Shown here one piece after another: positions 1 through 10,800 of a stretch of DNA of 64,000 nucleotides; position 1 is the first letter of the stretch; every line of letters begins with the position of its first letter. The position numbers were made by a program, and so were the translations under genes. The notes below the pieces were generated by a model, which did not search any database, was not told the origin of the DNA, and saw nothing but the letters and a program-made list of their open reading frames with translations. The DNA is taken from NCBI RefSeq assembly GCF_017813335.1, contig NZ_JAGIYY010000010.1, positions 62,001 to 126,000 of the forward strand, in the 5' to 3' direction. Source of the DNA: Tianweitania sediminis. Lineage in GTDB: Bacteria > Pseudomonadota > Alphaproteobacteria > Rhizobiales > Rhizobiaceae.

Positions 1-165
1 CAGGACTTGGACGAACTCTTTGAGATCGCTGACGCCATCGCCGTCATGCATGACGGCCGGCTATCAGCGCCGCTGCCACGCTCGGAAGCGACTTTCGAAG
101 CGATCGGCCTCCTCATGGGCGGCGCCGAACCAGGGCATGCCGGTCGCGCGGGGGAAGCAGCCTGA
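1..165 (+). CDS. ABC transporter ATP-binding protein, C-terminal end (partial)
   Basis: This is the last 54 codons of an ATPase gene that begins outside the window. The frame opened at base 1 reads QDLDELFEIADAIAVMHDGR and then LLMGG, which matches the end of the second nucleotide-binding domain of BMP/PnrA-type nucleoside importers (double-NBD ATPases of the YufO/NupA kind). The Walker motifs lie upstream and cannot be seen. The TGA stop shares its A with the ATG of the next permease (TGATG), so the two are probably translationally coupled. The assignment rests on the sequence style and on the two matching permeases and BMP binding protein that follow. Confidence 0.85.
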   Translation, partial: QDLDELFEIADAIAVMHDGRLSAPLPRSEATFEAIGLLMGGAEPGHAGRAGEAA

Positions 166-1253
166 TGCGCGTCGAACTCGTGAAGCGTCCACAGCACTCC
201 AAACTGTTCAGCGCGCTGTCGCCACTGATCGCGCTGGCGCTGACCTTGCTGTGTGGCGCAGCCATTTTTGCCGCACTCGGGAAAAACCCCGCCGAAGGGC
301 TCTACTTCTATTTCATCGATCCCCTGCGGGAAGTCTGGTCTCTGCACGAGCTTGCGGTGAAAGCCGGCCCGCTCATCTTGATCGCGGTTGGGCTTTCCGT
401 CTGCTACTTGTCCAACAACTGGAATATCGGTGCGGAAGGACAGTTCATCATCGGGGCCATTGCTGGGGCAAGCCTGCCGGTGCTCTTGCCCGACTTCCAA
501 TCTCCCGTTGTCCTGCCGCTGATGCTGATTTTTGGGATGCTCGGCGGAGCGGCTTACGCCTCTATTCCTGCCTTTCTGAAGACGCGGTTTGGTACCAACG
601 AGATCCTGACCAGCCTCATGCTGGTTTATGTCGCGCAGCTTTTTCTCGACTGGCTCGTTCGCGGACCCTGGCGCGATCCTGCCGGCAACAATTTTCCCCT
701 GACCCGCCGGTTCCACCCGGATGCTGTTCTGCCGGAGATCATGCCCACATCGGGCAGCGCGCACTGGGGCATTGTCTTCGCGCTGGTGGCCGCCGTGGTG
801 GTCTGGTTCCTGGTCAGTCGCACCATCAAAGGCTTCGAGGTGCGCGTGCTGGGTGCAAGCCCACGGGCCGGGCGCTTCGCAGGATTTTCTGGCAAGCGCA
901 TGGTCTTCTTTGCGTTTCTGCTGTCCGGCGCCCTTGCCGGCCTTGCGGGGATTTCCGAAGTGTCCGGCGCGATCGGTTACCTTCAGCCGGTCATTTCTCC
1001 GGGCTACGGCTTCACGGCAATCATCGTCGCCTTCCTCGGCCGACTGAACCCGCTGGGCATCGTTGCCGCAGGCTTTGTTTTGGCGCTGACCTATCTGGGG
1101 GGCGAAGCGGCACAAATCTCGCTTGGCATGTCCGACAAGGTCGCCCGCGTGTTTCAGGGCATGCTGCTTTTCTTTGTTCTGGGATGCGACACACTCATTC
1201 ACTACCGCGTGCGCTTCGCCGGCCGCGGCGACAGCATGGCGGAGGCGCGCTGA
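165..1253 (+). CDS. ABC transporter permease, BMP/nucleoside type (first permease)
   Basis: A 362-residue polytopic inner-membrane protein of the BPD_transp_2 (RbsC/YufP-like) family, one of two channel subunits of the importer. Near residue 85 it carries YLSNNWNIGAEGQFIIG, typical of the larger permease in PnrA/BMP systems. Most of the rest is alternating hydrophobic segments, about ten by eye. The ATG overlaps the ATPase stop by one base, and the TGA is followed directly by the ATG of the second permease, so ATPase, permease 1 and permease 2 form one operon. By family the substrate is probably a purine nucleoside or similar small polar compound; nothing in the window fixes it. Confidence 0.9.
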   Translation: MRVELVKRPQHSKLFSALSPLIALALTLLCGAAIFAALGKNPAEGLYFYFIDPLREVWSLHELAVKAGPLILIAVGLSVCYLSNNWNIGAEGQFIIGAIAGASLPVLLPDFQSPVVLPLMLIFGMLGGAAYASIPAFLKTRFGTNEILTSLMLVYVAQLFLDWLVRGPWRDPAGNNFPLTRRFHPDAVLPEIMPTSGSAHWGIVFALVAAVVVWFLVSRTIKGFEVRVLGASPRAGRFAGFSGKRMVFFAFLLSGALAGLAGISEVSGAIGYLQPVISPGYGFTAIIVAFLGRLNPLGIVAAGFVLALTYLGGEAAQISLGMSDKVARVFQGMLLFFVLGCDTLIHYRVRFAGRGDSMAEAR

Positions 1254-2219
1254 ATGCTGTTTGAAAGCGTATTGATCACCATCGCCACGGCTGCCACCCC
1301 CTTGTTGCTGGCGGCGATCGGCGAACTTGTGGTGGAGCGTTCGGGCGTGCTCAACCTTGGCGTTGAAGGCATGATGGTCATGGGTGCCGTATGCGGTTTT
1401 GGTGCCGCCGCCCTGACCGGCTCGCCGTGGCTCGGCGTGCTGGCGGCAGTTGCTGCAGGCAGCTTGTTTTCGCTGCTGTTTGGCTTCCTGACCCTGTCAA
1501 TTGCCACAAACCAGGTGGCGACCGGCCTTTCCCTCACACTGCTGGGGCTTGGCCTTTCCAGCATGATCGGAGAGGCTTTCGTTGGGTCGGCCGGAACCAA
1601 GCTGCCGACGCTGGCCGCGGGCCTCGGTGCCGTCCCGGTGGTCGGCCCACCGCTGCAGAACCTTCTGACGAACTTGGCGGAGCTTCCGCTGATCGGGCGC
1701 TTCCTTTTTGGCCAGGACCCGATCTTCTACATCTCCATCCTTCTTGTTGTGGGGGTGGCGTGGTTTCTGTTTCGCACCCGCGCCGGCCTCACGCTGAGAT
1801 CCGTGGGAGACAACCATGCCTCGGCCCATGCGCTGGGCATCAACGTCCTCGGCATCCGCTATCTGGCCGTGATGTTCGGTGGTGCCTGCGCCGGCCTCGC
1901 TGGCGGTCACCTGTCGCTCGTTTATACGCCGCAGTGGGTGGAAAACATGACGGCGGGGCGCGGCTGGATCGCGCTTGCCCTGGTGGTGTTCGCATCTTGG
2001 CGACCGCTGCGCGTGCTGGCGGGCGCTTATCTGTTTGGCGCTGTCACCATCGGCCAGTTGCATGCCCAGGCGATGGGCTTCGGCATTCCATCACAGCTTT
2101 TGTCCGCCATGCCCTACCTCGCGACGATCCTGGTTCTCGTTTTGATATCGCGCAACCGGCGCCTGACCTTGATGAACACCCCAGCGTCGCTCGGGCAGCC
2201 CTTCGTGCCCGACCGTTGA
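1254..2219 (+). CDS. ABC transporter permease, BMP/nucleoside type (second permease)
   Basis: A 321-residue integral membrane permease, partner of the preceding one (YufQ-like). The signature ERSGVLNLGVEGMMVMGA near residues 29-46 is characteristic of the smaller permease of these importers. The start codon directly abuts the previous stop. It is followed by a 47-bp gap and then the periplasmic binding protein, giving the order ATPase-permease-permease-binding protein on one strand. No truncation or frameshift is visible. The ligand is not certain; purine nucleosides or deoxynucleosides are the best family-level guess. Confidence 0.9.
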   Translation: MLFESVLITIATAATPLLLAAIGELVVERSGVLNLGVEGMMVMGAVCGFGAAALTGSPWLGVLAAVAAGSLFSLLFGFLTLSIATNQVATGLSLTLLGLGLSSMIGEAFVGSAGTKLPTLAAGLGAVPVVGPPLQNLLTNLAELPLIGRFLFGQDPIFYISILLVVGVAWFLFRTRAGLTLRSVGDNHASAHALGINVLGIRYLAVMFGGACAGLAGGHLSLVYTPQWVENMTAGRGWIALALVVFASWRPLRVLAGAYLFGAVTIGQLHAQAMGFGIPSQLLSAMPYLATILVLVLISRNRRLTLMNTPASLGQPFVPDR

Positions 2220-2266
2220 CGAGGCGCGATCAACCATCTTCCCCCCACTTCCCACAGGAGAACACA

Positions 2267-3337
2267 ATGAAGAAACTGCTCCTCGGCGTGTCGAGCGCCA
2301 TGTTGATGGCCTCAGTCGCCGCGCCCGCGCTCGCACAGGACAAGACGAAAGCTTGCTTCGTTTACATCGGCTCAAAAACCGACGGCGGATGGACCCAAGC
2401 GCACGACATCGGCCGTCAACAGGTTGATGCCGAACTGGGCGATCAGGTTGAAACGGCCTTTGTGGAAAACGTGCCGGAAGGCCCCGACGCCGAGCGCGCC
2501 ATCGAGCGCTTGGCGCGTTCCGGCTGCGACATTGTTTTCGCCACGTCCTTCGGCTTCATGGACCAGACGGTGGCCGTGGCGCAGAAGTTCCCGGACGTGA
2601 AGTTCGAGCATGCCACAGGCTACAAGACGGCGGATAACCTCGCCGTCTACAATGCACGCTTCTATGAGGGCCGCTACATCCAGGGGCAGATCGCAGCAAA
2701 GATGTCGGAGAAGGGTGTCGCCGGCTATATCGCGTCCTTCCCGATCCCCGAAGTCGTGATGGGCATCAACGCGTTTGTGCTCGGTGCCCAGTCCGTGAAC
2801 CCGGACTTCAAGGTGAAGGTTGTTTGGGCCAACACCTGGTTCGATGCTGGGAAGGAAGCGGACGCGGCCAAGGTGCTGATCGACCAGGGTGTTGACGTCA
2901 TGACGCAGCACACCGACTCAACCGCACCGATGCAGGTAGCAGCGGAACGCGGCATCAAGGCTTTCGGTCAGGCTTCGGACATGATCAAGGCTGGTCCTGA
3001 AACACAGCTGACGGCAATCCTGGACACCTGGGGTCCTTACTACGTGAAGCGTATCAAGGCTGTGATGGACGGCACATGGACGTCCGGAAATATCTGGGAC
3101 GGTCTGGCGGAAGGCATTCTCAGCATGGCGCCCTACACGAACATGCCGGACGACGTGAAGGCGATGGCGGAAGAAACCGAGGCGAAGATCAAGTCGGGCG
3201 AACTCAAGCCGTTCACCGGCCCGATCAACAAGCAGGACGGCACCCAGTGGCTCGCTGCCGGAGAAAACGCCGACGACAAGACCCTGGCCGGCTTGAACTT
3301 CTACGTGGAAGGCGTGGACGACCAGCTGCCGAAGTGA
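2267..3337 (+). CDS. BMP family (PnrA-like) periplasmic substrate-binding protein
   Basis: A 356-residue binding protein that delivers ligand to the two permeases upstream. The start is the ATG preceded by AGGAG six bases upstream. A longer open frame runs upstream but lies inside the permease gene. Residues 1-23 form a signal peptide (Lys-Lys, hydrophobic core, then APALA before QDKTK). The mature N-terminus has KACFVYIGSKTDGGWTQAHD, the typical BMP start, with an aspartate and aromatic residues that in PnrA-type proteins hold the base and ribose. There is no lipobox, so the protein is soluble and periplasmic. A strong terminator follows 20 bp after the stop and ends the operon. Confidence 0.92.
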   Translation: MKKLLLGVSSAMLMASVAAPALAQDKTKACFVYIGSKTDGGWTQAHDIGRQQVDAELGDQVETAFVENVPEGPDAERAIERLARSGCDIVFATSFGFMDQTVAVAQKFPDVKFEHATGYKTADNLAVYNARFYEGRYIQGQIAAKMSEKGVAGYIASFPIPEVVMGINAFVLGAQSVNPDFKVKVVWANTWFDAGKEADAAKVLIDQGVDVMTQHTDSTAPMQVAAERGIKAFGQASDMIKAGPETQLTAILDTWGPYYVKRIKAVMDGTWTSGNIWDGLAEGILSMAPYTNMPDDVKAMAEETEAKIKSGELKPFTGPINKQDGTQWLAAGENADDKTLAGLNFYVEGVDDQLPK

Positions 3338-3357
3338 TCTGCCAAGAGCATGACGGG

Positions 3358-3382
3358 AAGAGCGCCTGCGGGCGCTCTTTTT
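3358..3382 (+). terminator. Rho-independent terminator of the BMP transporter operon
   Basis: A 9-bp perfect stem (AAGAGCGCC / GGCGCTCTT) with a TGCG loop is followed by a run of T. It starts 21 bases after the binding-protein stop. The minus-strand acyltransferase gene ends just beyond it, so the hairpin also separates convergent transcripts. Confidence 0.9.
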
Positions 3383-3386
3383 GTTT

Positions 3387-4490
3387 CTAACGCGGGCTGA
3401 GACGGAGGAAGCCGGAGGCGGCAAGCCTTGCCAGTCGACCCTGCAGCCAATGGCGGAGTGGCGTTTCCCCATACTTCCAGAAGAGCAATGAAGCCGTCAG
3501 CATCGCCGCCGTGACCAGAAGGACGGCTTGCCAGCGACCCATGGAAGGCGTCAGCGCATTGAGCCCGAGGTAGCCGATGTTCTGGTGCAGGAGGTACAGC
3601 GGGTAAGTGAGCCCACCGAGCAGGAGCGTTGTTTTCGACGCAGGCACGCGCCGTCCGAGTGTCACCGCCAGCAGGAAGAGCGCAAACGCAGCGACGACGC
3701 CGAGGGACAGCTGTGTTTCGGTCAAGGCTGTTCCATAGTGCTCCAGCATCCACGACCGCCCGCGGAAAGAGGTGGCCAAAGCAAGCAGGAAGGCTCCGGC
3801 AAGAAGCCAGCGCGAGGCCGATGGGGGAGAGCGTTTGGCAAGGATCTGGTAGCTGACGATGCCCCCGGCAAACCAGCCGGCATATTCCGTGATGAACACC
3901 ATGCGCAGAACGGGATGGTCGATCACGAACTCATTGACGGCGGCCAGGAGCAACCATCCAGCGACGAGGACGAGAGGACGCTTCTGGAACTGACCTGTGG
4001 CGAGCGCGAGCGTCACCCAGCCGTAGAAGACGAGTTCCAGAACGATGGACCAGTACACGCCATCGACGAAAGGCTGCCCCAGCGCCGGCGAAAGGATCAC
4101 CAGGTTCGCCGCCCATTGCTCCGGCGTCACAGGCAAACGGCTGTCACCGACGGCAAAAAGAACAAGGAAGCTGGCGGTCATGCCAATCAGGAAGCCAGGG
4201 TAAAGCCGGGTGAAGCGAGAGGTGGCGAAGCCGATCCAATCCCGCCCTTCCGCAGACCAGGCAATCACGAAGCCGCTGATGGCGAAGAACAGGCTGACGC
4301 CGAGATAGCCATAGAGGGCGAACGGCGCCAGTTCAGGATAGCCGGCGTCGAGAAATGGCTCTCCCGCAGAGCCACGGAAAAGATAATGAAATGCCACCAC
4401 GCCAAGCGCCGCCACCAGCCGCAGCAGGTCGAGGGCTGCCAGGCGACCGGACGTAGAGGCGAGGGGTTCGGCAGTGGGGTGTCGGGTCAT
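3387..4490 (-). CDS. Acyltransferase family 3 (OafA/YrhL-type) membrane protein
   Basis: A 367-residue polytopic membrane protein that probably transfers an acetyl or other acyl group to a surface polysaccharide or other exported glycan. Near residue 17 it has the hallmark RLAALDLLRLVAALGVVAFH with the conserved family histidine, followed by about ten hydrophobic segments typical of Acyl_transf_3. There is no SGNH extension, so it is the short form. It lies downstream of rimO on the same strand with a 78-bp gap and ends against the terminator of the convergent transporter operon. The acceptor is unknown. The cellulose genes upstream make an exopolysaccharide target imaginable, but rimO lies between them and no link is visible. 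Confidence 0.85.
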   Translation of the reverse strand: MTRHPTAEPLASTSGRLAALDLLRLVAALGVVAFHYLFRGSAGEPFLDAGYPELAPFALYGYLGVSLFFAISGFVIAWSAEGRDWIGFATSRFTRLYPGFLIGMTASFLVLFAVGDSRLPVTPEQWAANLVILSPALGQPFVDGVYWSIVLELVFYGWVTLALATGQFQKRPLVLVAGWLLLAAVNEFVIDHPVLRMVFITEYAGWFAGGIVSYQILAKRSPPSASRWLLAGAFLLALATSFRGRSWMLEHYGTALTETQLSLGVVAAFALFLLAVTLGRRVPASKTTLLLGGLTYPLYLLHQNIGYLGLNALTPSMGRWQAVLLVTAAMLTASLLFWKYGETPLRHWLQGRLARLAASGFLRLSPR

Positions 4491-4568
4491 GAGCAGACCC
4501 TAGCCGAACCCCCGCACCGCGAGAATTGCTCGAGATGGAAACCTTAAGAGAAGGTAAATGCCAGGCCC

Positions 4569-5882
4569 CTAGGACACGGTGCCGTGGAGATCATAGGCTT
4601 CGGCGCGTTCCACCTTGGCAGTGACGATGTCGCCCACCCGCAAGGGTCGGCGCGCGCTCAGCTTAATGACGCCATCGATTTCCGGCGCGTCATACTTGGT
4701 GCGCCCGACTGCCGTCAGTCCATCAGATTGATCGATGATCACCGGCAAGCGCTTGCCGACCTTCTTCTGCAACTGGTTTGCCGAAATCTTCTGTTGCCGG
4801 GCCATGAAGCGGTGCCAGCGCGAACTTTTGACCTCTTCCGGCACTTGCGGCAAGCCGAGGTCGTTGGCGCGCGCACCCTTCACCGGTTCGTATTTGAAGC
4901 AGCCTGCGCGATCGATCTTCGCTTCGTCCAGCCATTGGAGCAGGAGCTCGAAATCCTCGTCCGTTTCACCCGGAAAGCCCACGATGAAGGTCGAGCGCAC
5001 CGCAAGATCCGGGCAGGTTTCCCGCCATTTGGTAATGCGGCCGGCTGTTTTCTCGGCATGAGCGGGGCGCTTCATGTTCTTCAGAACGGCCGGCGAGGCA
5101 TGCTGAAATGGGATGTCGAGGTAAGGCAGGATCTTGCCTTCCGCCATCAGCGGAATGACGTCATCGACATGCGGATAGGGATAAACGTAGTGCATGCGCA
5201 CCCAGATGCCCATCTCGCCGAGTTCACGCGCCAGGTCGATGAACTTGGCACGGACCTCGCGGTCGCCCAGCAGGCTTGTCTGGTATCTGAGGTCGATGCC
5301 GTAGGCGCTGGTATCTTGCGAGATCACCAGCAGTTCCTTGACGCCCGCCTTGGCGAGCTTTTCGGCTTCACGCAGCACATCGGCTGCCGGGCGCGAAACC
5401 AGATCCCCGCGCAAAGCCGGGATGATGCAAAAGGAACAGCGGTTCGAGCAGCCTTCGGATATCTTCAGGTAGGCGTAGTGGCGCGGAGTCAGCTTGATAC
5501 CCTGCGGCGGGACGAGGTCAACGAAGGGATCATGCACGGGCGGCGCAGCTTCATGCACCGCTGCCATGACGCTTTCATAGGCCTGCGGACCAGTAATCGC
5601 CAGAACGTTGGGGTGCCTTTGCCGGATCACCTCCGGCTCGGCGCCAAGGCAACCGGTGACGATCACGCGGCCGTTCTCGTTCATGGCCGAACCGATCGCG
5701 TTGAGCGACTCGTCACGCGCGGAGTCGAGGAAGCCGCATGTGTTCACCACCACGAGATCGGCGCCGTCATGCTTGCGCGAAATCTCATAACCCTCGGCGC
5801 GAAGGCGCGTGATGATCCTTTCGGAATCCACCAGGGCCTTGGGGCAGCCAAGGCTGACGAAGCTGACGCGCGGAGCGGACAT
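4569..5882 (-). CDS. rimO: Ribosomal protein S12 methylthiotransferase RimO
   Basis: A 437-residue radical-SAM enzyme that methylthiolates the conserved aspartate (Asp89 in E. coli numbering) of ribosomal protein uS12. The N-terminal UPF0004 domain opens with [18 protein letters not shown], where the cysteine is one of three ligands of the auxiliary cluster. The radical-SAM motif CSNRCSFC (CxxxCxxC) follows in [18 protein letters not shown], and a C-terminal TRAM domain ends the protein. The start is the ATG giving MSAPRVSF. The frame stays open for 26 more codons upstream, but that stretch is not family-like. The cyclase gene upstream ends 85 bp away on the same strand. Confidence 0.95.
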   Translation of the reverse strand: MSAPRVSFVSLGCPKALVDSERIITRLRAEGYEISRKHDGADLVVVNTCGFLDSARDESLNAIGSAMNENGRVIVTGCLGAEPEVIRQRHPNVLAITGPQAYESVMAAVHEAAPPVHDPFVDLVPPQGIKLTPRHYAYLKISEGCSNRCSFCIIPALRGDLVSRPAADVLREAEKLAKAGVKELLVISQDTSAYGIDLRYQTSLLGDREVRAKFIDLARELGEMGIWVRMHYVYPYPHVDDVIPLMAEGKILPYLDIPFQHASPAVLKNMKRPAHAEKTAGRITKWRETCPDLAVRSTFIVGFPGETDEDFELLLQWLDEAKIDRAGCFKYEPVKGARANDLGLPQVPEEVKSSRWHRFMARQQKISANQLQKKVGKRLPVIIDQSDGLTAVGRTKYDAPEIDGVIKLSARRPLRVGDIVTAKVERAEAYDLHGTVS

Positions 5883-5967
5883 GAACGACTTTCGGAGGTG
5901 ATCGGAGAAGGGCGGGCCTTTACACGACAACAGGCGCCTTGTCACGCGCCACGCCGTCACAGGCGCG

Positions 5968-7812
5968 TCAGGCGACCAGTGCGGGGTCGGCTGCCGGTCG
6001 CATTTCAGCCAGGGTGTAGACCATCGTCGCCGCTGTTCGGCCCTTGACCAGGATAGGGCGAAGCGGCGCCAGCTCGATCTGTTCGGCTGCCGCCAAGGCG
6101 GTGGCTTCGCCGATCACGACCGGCACGCCGAGCTCCTTCGACGATCCCTCCAGCCGCGACGCTAGGTTCACCGCATCGCCCAGCGCGGAATAATCGAAGC
6201 GCTGCTCGGAGCCCATGTTTCCAACAACGCAAGCGCCCGTGTTGATGCCGATCCCCACATTCAGCACCGCTGCCGCTTCGCCGCGCTCTTGCGCTTCGCG
6301 GGCGAGCACAAGGTTGAGCTCGGCGACCGCCTGCACCATCTCGCGCGACGCCTTGACGGCGTGCAAGGCATGGTCGGGATCATCCAGCGGCGCATTCCAG
6401 AACGCCATCAGGCAGTCGCCGATGTATTTGTCGATCGTGCCGCCGTGAGCCATGACCACGTTGGACAGTGGTGTCAGCAGCCGGTTGATGAGGCGCGTCA
6501 AACGCTCCGGGTCGTCCTTCATCGCTTCGGCAATCGTGGTGAAACCGCGAATGTCGCAAAACAGCACCGTGATGGTCCGCAGTTCACCGCCGAGCTTCAG
6601 GAGATCGGGATTGCTGGCCAGCCGGTCCACCAAGGCAGGCGAAAGGTACTGCGAAAAGGCGCGCGTAATTCCTTTGCGCAATTGCCGTTCGGAGGCGTAG
6701 TCCAGGAGGCTCTGGCTGCCGGCAACAACCGTGAGCGCGAGGGCTGGAGCAAGCGGTGGCACGAAGATGCGGCCGAAGCGCATCGCCAGGAACGCGCCAA
6801 GGCCGATCACGAGCATCCCACCGGCGACGCCAAGCAGAGTGCGCCATCCAGTGCCGCGCCAAACAAGCCCCGCCGCCAGAAGCGCACCGCATATCCCGGT
6901 GGCGAACAGCAGCCAGGCTGGCGCTCGTGCGATCGCGTGCCCCTGCGCGAGGTTGTCATAGATGGTGGCCTGAATCTCTACGCCCGGCACCAGTCGGCCG
7001 GTTCGCAGCGTCGCCGACGTCGGATAAGCATCCGAGCCCTTCTGGTCGAGCGTCGGCGCGTTCTGCAGGCTCAAGCCCACCATCACAACGCGGTCGCGGA
7101 AGAAATTCGGCGGCAGGAAAGCGTCGGGGTCTAACGCCTGGTAGTAGGACACGGTGGTGAAGGTGCGCGCCGGGCCAAGCACCTGCATCATGCGTCCTAG
7201 CGCAGGGGGAACGGCAGTGCCGGCGGCCTCGAGCAATGCTCGCGCGAACCCGTCTTCGTAGCCCGGCAAGCGGCGCAAGATACCGTCGCCATCCGGGGAG
7301 ATCGATGCAATACCGGTGCGCGCGCCGGCTTCGGTAAACTGCGCCAGCGGCTCCACCCGCACGTGTTGCGTGCCATGCGGATCCTCAACGAAGGTTTCAT
7401 CGCCAGCCAGCACCACATCCGGCCCGACGTTAGCCGCAAGGACGGCATCGGACCGAATGTTGGAGGGTTCGGCGAAGATGATGTCGAGGCCGACCGCCTT
7501 GGCACCAGCTGCGCGCAGCTGGCTGACAAGCTGTCCGTGCAGATCCCGCGGCCATGGCCACTGCAGGCCGATTTCAGCGAGCGATGGCTCATCGATCGCA
7601 ACAATGATCGGGCTGGCTGCCGTTGGTCTCGGCGGGTCGATCGTCGACAGATAGTCGAAGGCCCGCGCTTCGAGGAGTTGCCATGGGGCGAGGTGGCCGA
7701 GCGCGCCCGCGAGAATGGCGGCTGCTGCCGCCAGCAGGAGGATGCCAAGTCTTCTGTTTTCGCGGTGGCGGCGGCGTGTCGACGGGCGCCACCACGGACG
7801 CCGCGGGTTCAT
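5968..7812 (-). CDS. CHASE2-domain class III adenylate cyclase, membrane bound
   Basis: A 614-residue sensor cyclase. After a basic N-terminus comes TM1 (about 22-44), then a periplasmic CHASE2 domain (about 45-295, with [13 protein letters not shown] and WPWPRD). Three hydrophobic segments (about 299-318, 324-345, 350-370) lead to a cytoplasmic cyclase domain (about 412-600). Catalytic residues are present: metal aspartates D420 (LFCDIRGF) and D466 (YIGDCLMA), adenine-contacting K462, and transition-state N549 and R553 ([10 protein letters not shown]). The second base-selecting position holds S542 where Asp or Thr is usual. The enzyme should make cAMP in response to a periplasmic or envelope signal. 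Its ATG overlaps the stop of the FecR-TPR-barrel gene (ATGA), so the two are probably co-translated. Confidence 0.9.
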   Translation of the reverse strand: MNPRRPWWRPSTRRRHRENRRLGILLLAAAAAILAGALGHLAPWQLLEARAFDYLSTIDPPRPTAASPIIVAIDEPSLAEIGLQWPWPRDLHGQLVSQLRAAGAKAVGLDIIFAEPSNIRSDAVLAANVGPDVVLAGDETFVEDPHGTQHVRVEPLAQFTEAGARTGIASISPDGDGILRRLPGYEDGFARALLEAAGTAVPPALGRMMQVLGPARTFTTVSYYQALDPDAFLPPNFFRDRVVMVGLSLQNAPTLDQKGSDAYPTSATLRTGRLVPGVEIQATIYDNLAQGHAIARAPAWLLFATGICGALLAAGLVWRGTGWRTLLGVAGGMLVIGLGAFLAMRFGRIFVPPLAPALALTVVAGSQSLLDYASERQLRKGITRAFSQYLSPALVDRLASNPDLLKLGGELRTITVLFCDIRGFTTIAEAMKDDPERLTRLINRLLTPLSNVVMAHGGTIDKYIGDCLMAFWNAPLDDPDHALHAVKASREMVQAVAELNLVLAREAQERGEAAAVLNVGIGINTGACVVGNMGSEQRFDYSALGDAVNLASRLEGSSKELGVPVVIGEATALAAAEQIELAPLRPILVKGRTAATMVYTLAEMRPAADPALVA

Positions 7813-10800
7813 CAGAATCGGACCTTCAGCGAGCCGACAAAGGTGCGGCCCCAGCCCGGTGTCCGCGGCGCTATCTCGAAATCCTCGTCCAGCAGGTTGT
7901 AGGCGGCAAGATCAAGCACGAGGCGCTTGTCGAACGGTTCCCAGGTCAGGAAAGCGTCCGTGCTCCAGTAGCCGTCGATCTCCGTTCCCGCTTCATCACC
8001 CGCGCGATCACCGACATAGGTCGCCGCGAGCGTGGCCTTGACGTTGCTCGGATGAACATAAGTAAGCCCCACGCGGCCGCTGTGCTCGGGGACGAACGCG
8101 AGAGGTTGGCCAAAGCCGACGCTGTCTGGATCCTCGTTTGAGCTGTCCGTGTAGGCGTAAGTGGCAAAGGCACCGAGACCACCACCGATCCAGACATTGG
8201 CAGTGGCGCTGACCCGATCGAGCCGACCTTCGGAAAGGCTGATTGTGTCAGCCGTTGCGGGAATGCCGATCGTCTGATCGTGAAACTCCTGATGCTGATA
8301 ATCAACGGCCGTGAACAAGCGCTGCGTCCACTGCGATTCCCAGCGCGTTGCGATCGTGTCCATATAGCCGTTCGGGGCCAAGCGTGCCTGGTTCGACTGC
8401 AAGCCCACCACGCCGATCGGCGCCAGAGTGGTTGAACTCAGAACCGAAGACTCCCGCAAAAAGCCGGCGCGGAGATATTGGCCTTCGAGGGGGGCCCACG
8501 CGATGCCGACACGCGGCTCGAGCCGCTCTTCGTCGACATCCGTTCCTGTGAACTCCCCTTGCAAGGACGTGCCGAACAATCCCGCTTCGACCTTCAGGTC
8601 TGGGGTGATCTCGTAAAGCGCATCAAGATAGGCGCGGCGCGTGTCCAGGTCCGTTTCGAATGTGGACACGTCCTCCTCAAGCGGGGGCACGGGAGGCACG
8701 AAGATCGCCGTCATTGTGTCGCCGCGGATTGTCCCGGCTTCCACGCCATAGCGGAGCGTAACGGCGCCAAGCTCCAGAGAGTGGTTGAAGGCCCCAATGT
8801 AAGTTTGCTGGCTGTTCTCGATTTCGGTACGCGGCAGAAGCGCGTCACCATCTGCGGTGATGAAAGGCGTATCAACCGACGAGTTTTCGTCGAGCAGGTT
8901 TGTCAGGAACCCGACTGTCGCAACATTGTGGTAGCCGAAGGTGTGCGCCCAAGCCACACCGGCGTTCGTGCTGCGTGCATCACCCGATTGCGGCACGCTT
9001 TCTCCGAAAAAAGGAACGAAGATCTCAGGCGTGATCACGCGGAGATCGAATTCGAAGTTCTGCGACGTGACGTAGCCAACCACCGTGTCGTTGAGTGTCG
9101 GCCGCGATGCGATGTAGCCGGTGCCGGTGATGGACCGGTCATCGAGACGATACTGTCCCGTTTCAACCGGATCGTCGCCGCGCAAGGAGCCGGCCTCAAG
9201 GCCCTCCACATTCACGTAAAGACTGGTCGGGATCGGGCCAGCGGCAAAGCCCTGGACCTCGAGCGAGGCTTGCCAGCCGACATCGCCATTATCCACTGTG
9301 ACGCCGCCACCCGCGAGCACCTCCAGGAACGGGTAAAGCAGCGCCGTCGGGCTTCCGGAAGGAGCCGCAAGCGATTGCGGGCTGAGCAGCAGGCCCTGCA
9401 GCAGCGATGACGCCGAGGTGTCGTTCGTTTCAGGTTCGGTGGGCACGTTGCCGAACCGGAGGTTGTTGATGAACGGGTTTACAGAACCCGCAAGACTCTG
9501 ATCGAAGTAGGACGAGCCGGAAAAGGGGTCGAAGACCGCATCGCCGTAGAAGCGTCCCCAAGCGTTGAGGTTGAGCAGCCGGAAAGCGTCGTTGAGAGTG
9601 GAGCCGGCATCACGGCTGGCGCTGAGCGCGGCGTAATCTCCGCCTCGGTCCCGCGTACGCTTGAGGGCATCCTGCGCCGCGATGATTGCATCGTCGGCGC
9701 GGAATTCATCCACGGCGATCGCCGTGCGCACGGATGCGATCACAGGATCGTTGCGGTCTAGCCGATCCGCGTTGTCGAGCGCTTGTTCCCCCGCAACAGG
9801 ATTGCCCGACTGGTAGTATGCCGCGGCCAGGAGAAGAAGGCTCTGGGCGGACGCCGGGTTGGCGGTGGTGGCGGCGAGCAGATCCTGTTGTGCTTTCGCG
9901 TGGTCGTTGGTTTGGAGGTAGTACCGACCGCGTGCGGCAAGCGCCGCATCGAGAGAAGGATCAAGCTGAAGCGCGATATCGATCTGCTCCTTGGCCTCCG
10001 CGAAGCGGTTTTCTTCCATGTAGATGAAGGCAAGATTGGTGCGCGTCAGGGGATCAGCCGCATCAAGCGCGATCGCCTTTTGCATGGAAGCCACGGACTC
10101 GCGAAGCGCCCCGCGCTGGGATTGGGCAAGCCCCAGCGTGTTCCAAAGCGTTGCAGAGCCGGGTGCAATCGAAACAGCGAGCTCGGCGTCACTCAGCGCC
10201 CCCTCGACATCGCCCTTGATGCCAGCTCTGTAGTAGGAGCGGGTTTCCAGCGCGAACGTGTCTTGAGGGTCAAGCGAAAGCGCGCGGGCGATCGCTTCTT
10301 CCGCTTGTTCGCGGTCGTCGATCAGCAAAGCAAATCGGGAACGGATCGCCGGCAGGGAAGATTCCTGCGGGTAGCGCTGTTCGGCTCTGCGAAGCACCTC
10401 GATGCCCGCCGGCAAACCCTCGATATAAGCCTTTGTGACGGCGTCGGCGATCGCGCCGCCCACGCCTACGATCCCGCCCGATGGTGGCTCTTCCTGCAGG
10501 TCGGGATTGGCGAGGGAGCGGGCGAAATATCCGCCAAACCGCGCCACGGATCGCCGCTCGGCGTCGAGGCCGGGCAGCGCCCGCTCGTAAAGCGCAGCGG
10601 CTTCGGCATAGCGTCCCGTCTGGTAAGCCGCATTGGCGCGAACAAGGGCGACGCGCGCTTGCTGCGCTCCGGTTAGTCCCCGCCGCTCTGCTTCGTCGGC
10701 GGCCGCCACGGCTGCTTCGGGGCCGTCGAATTGCAACCGGATTTCGGCCAGAGCGAGCCAATCTTCCGTGCTGCGCGCCGCGGGCGGGAGCGCCTCGATC

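Noticed and set aside
20-1264. A 414-codon open frame covering the first permease
   Set aside because: It is out of frame with the clear permease and rich in Arg/Ala/Pro typical of GC-rich shadow frames; no family resemblance.
4584-6047. A 487-codon open frame opposite rimO
   Set aside because: Antisense to a certain gene and of shadow composition (His/Arg/Leu rich).
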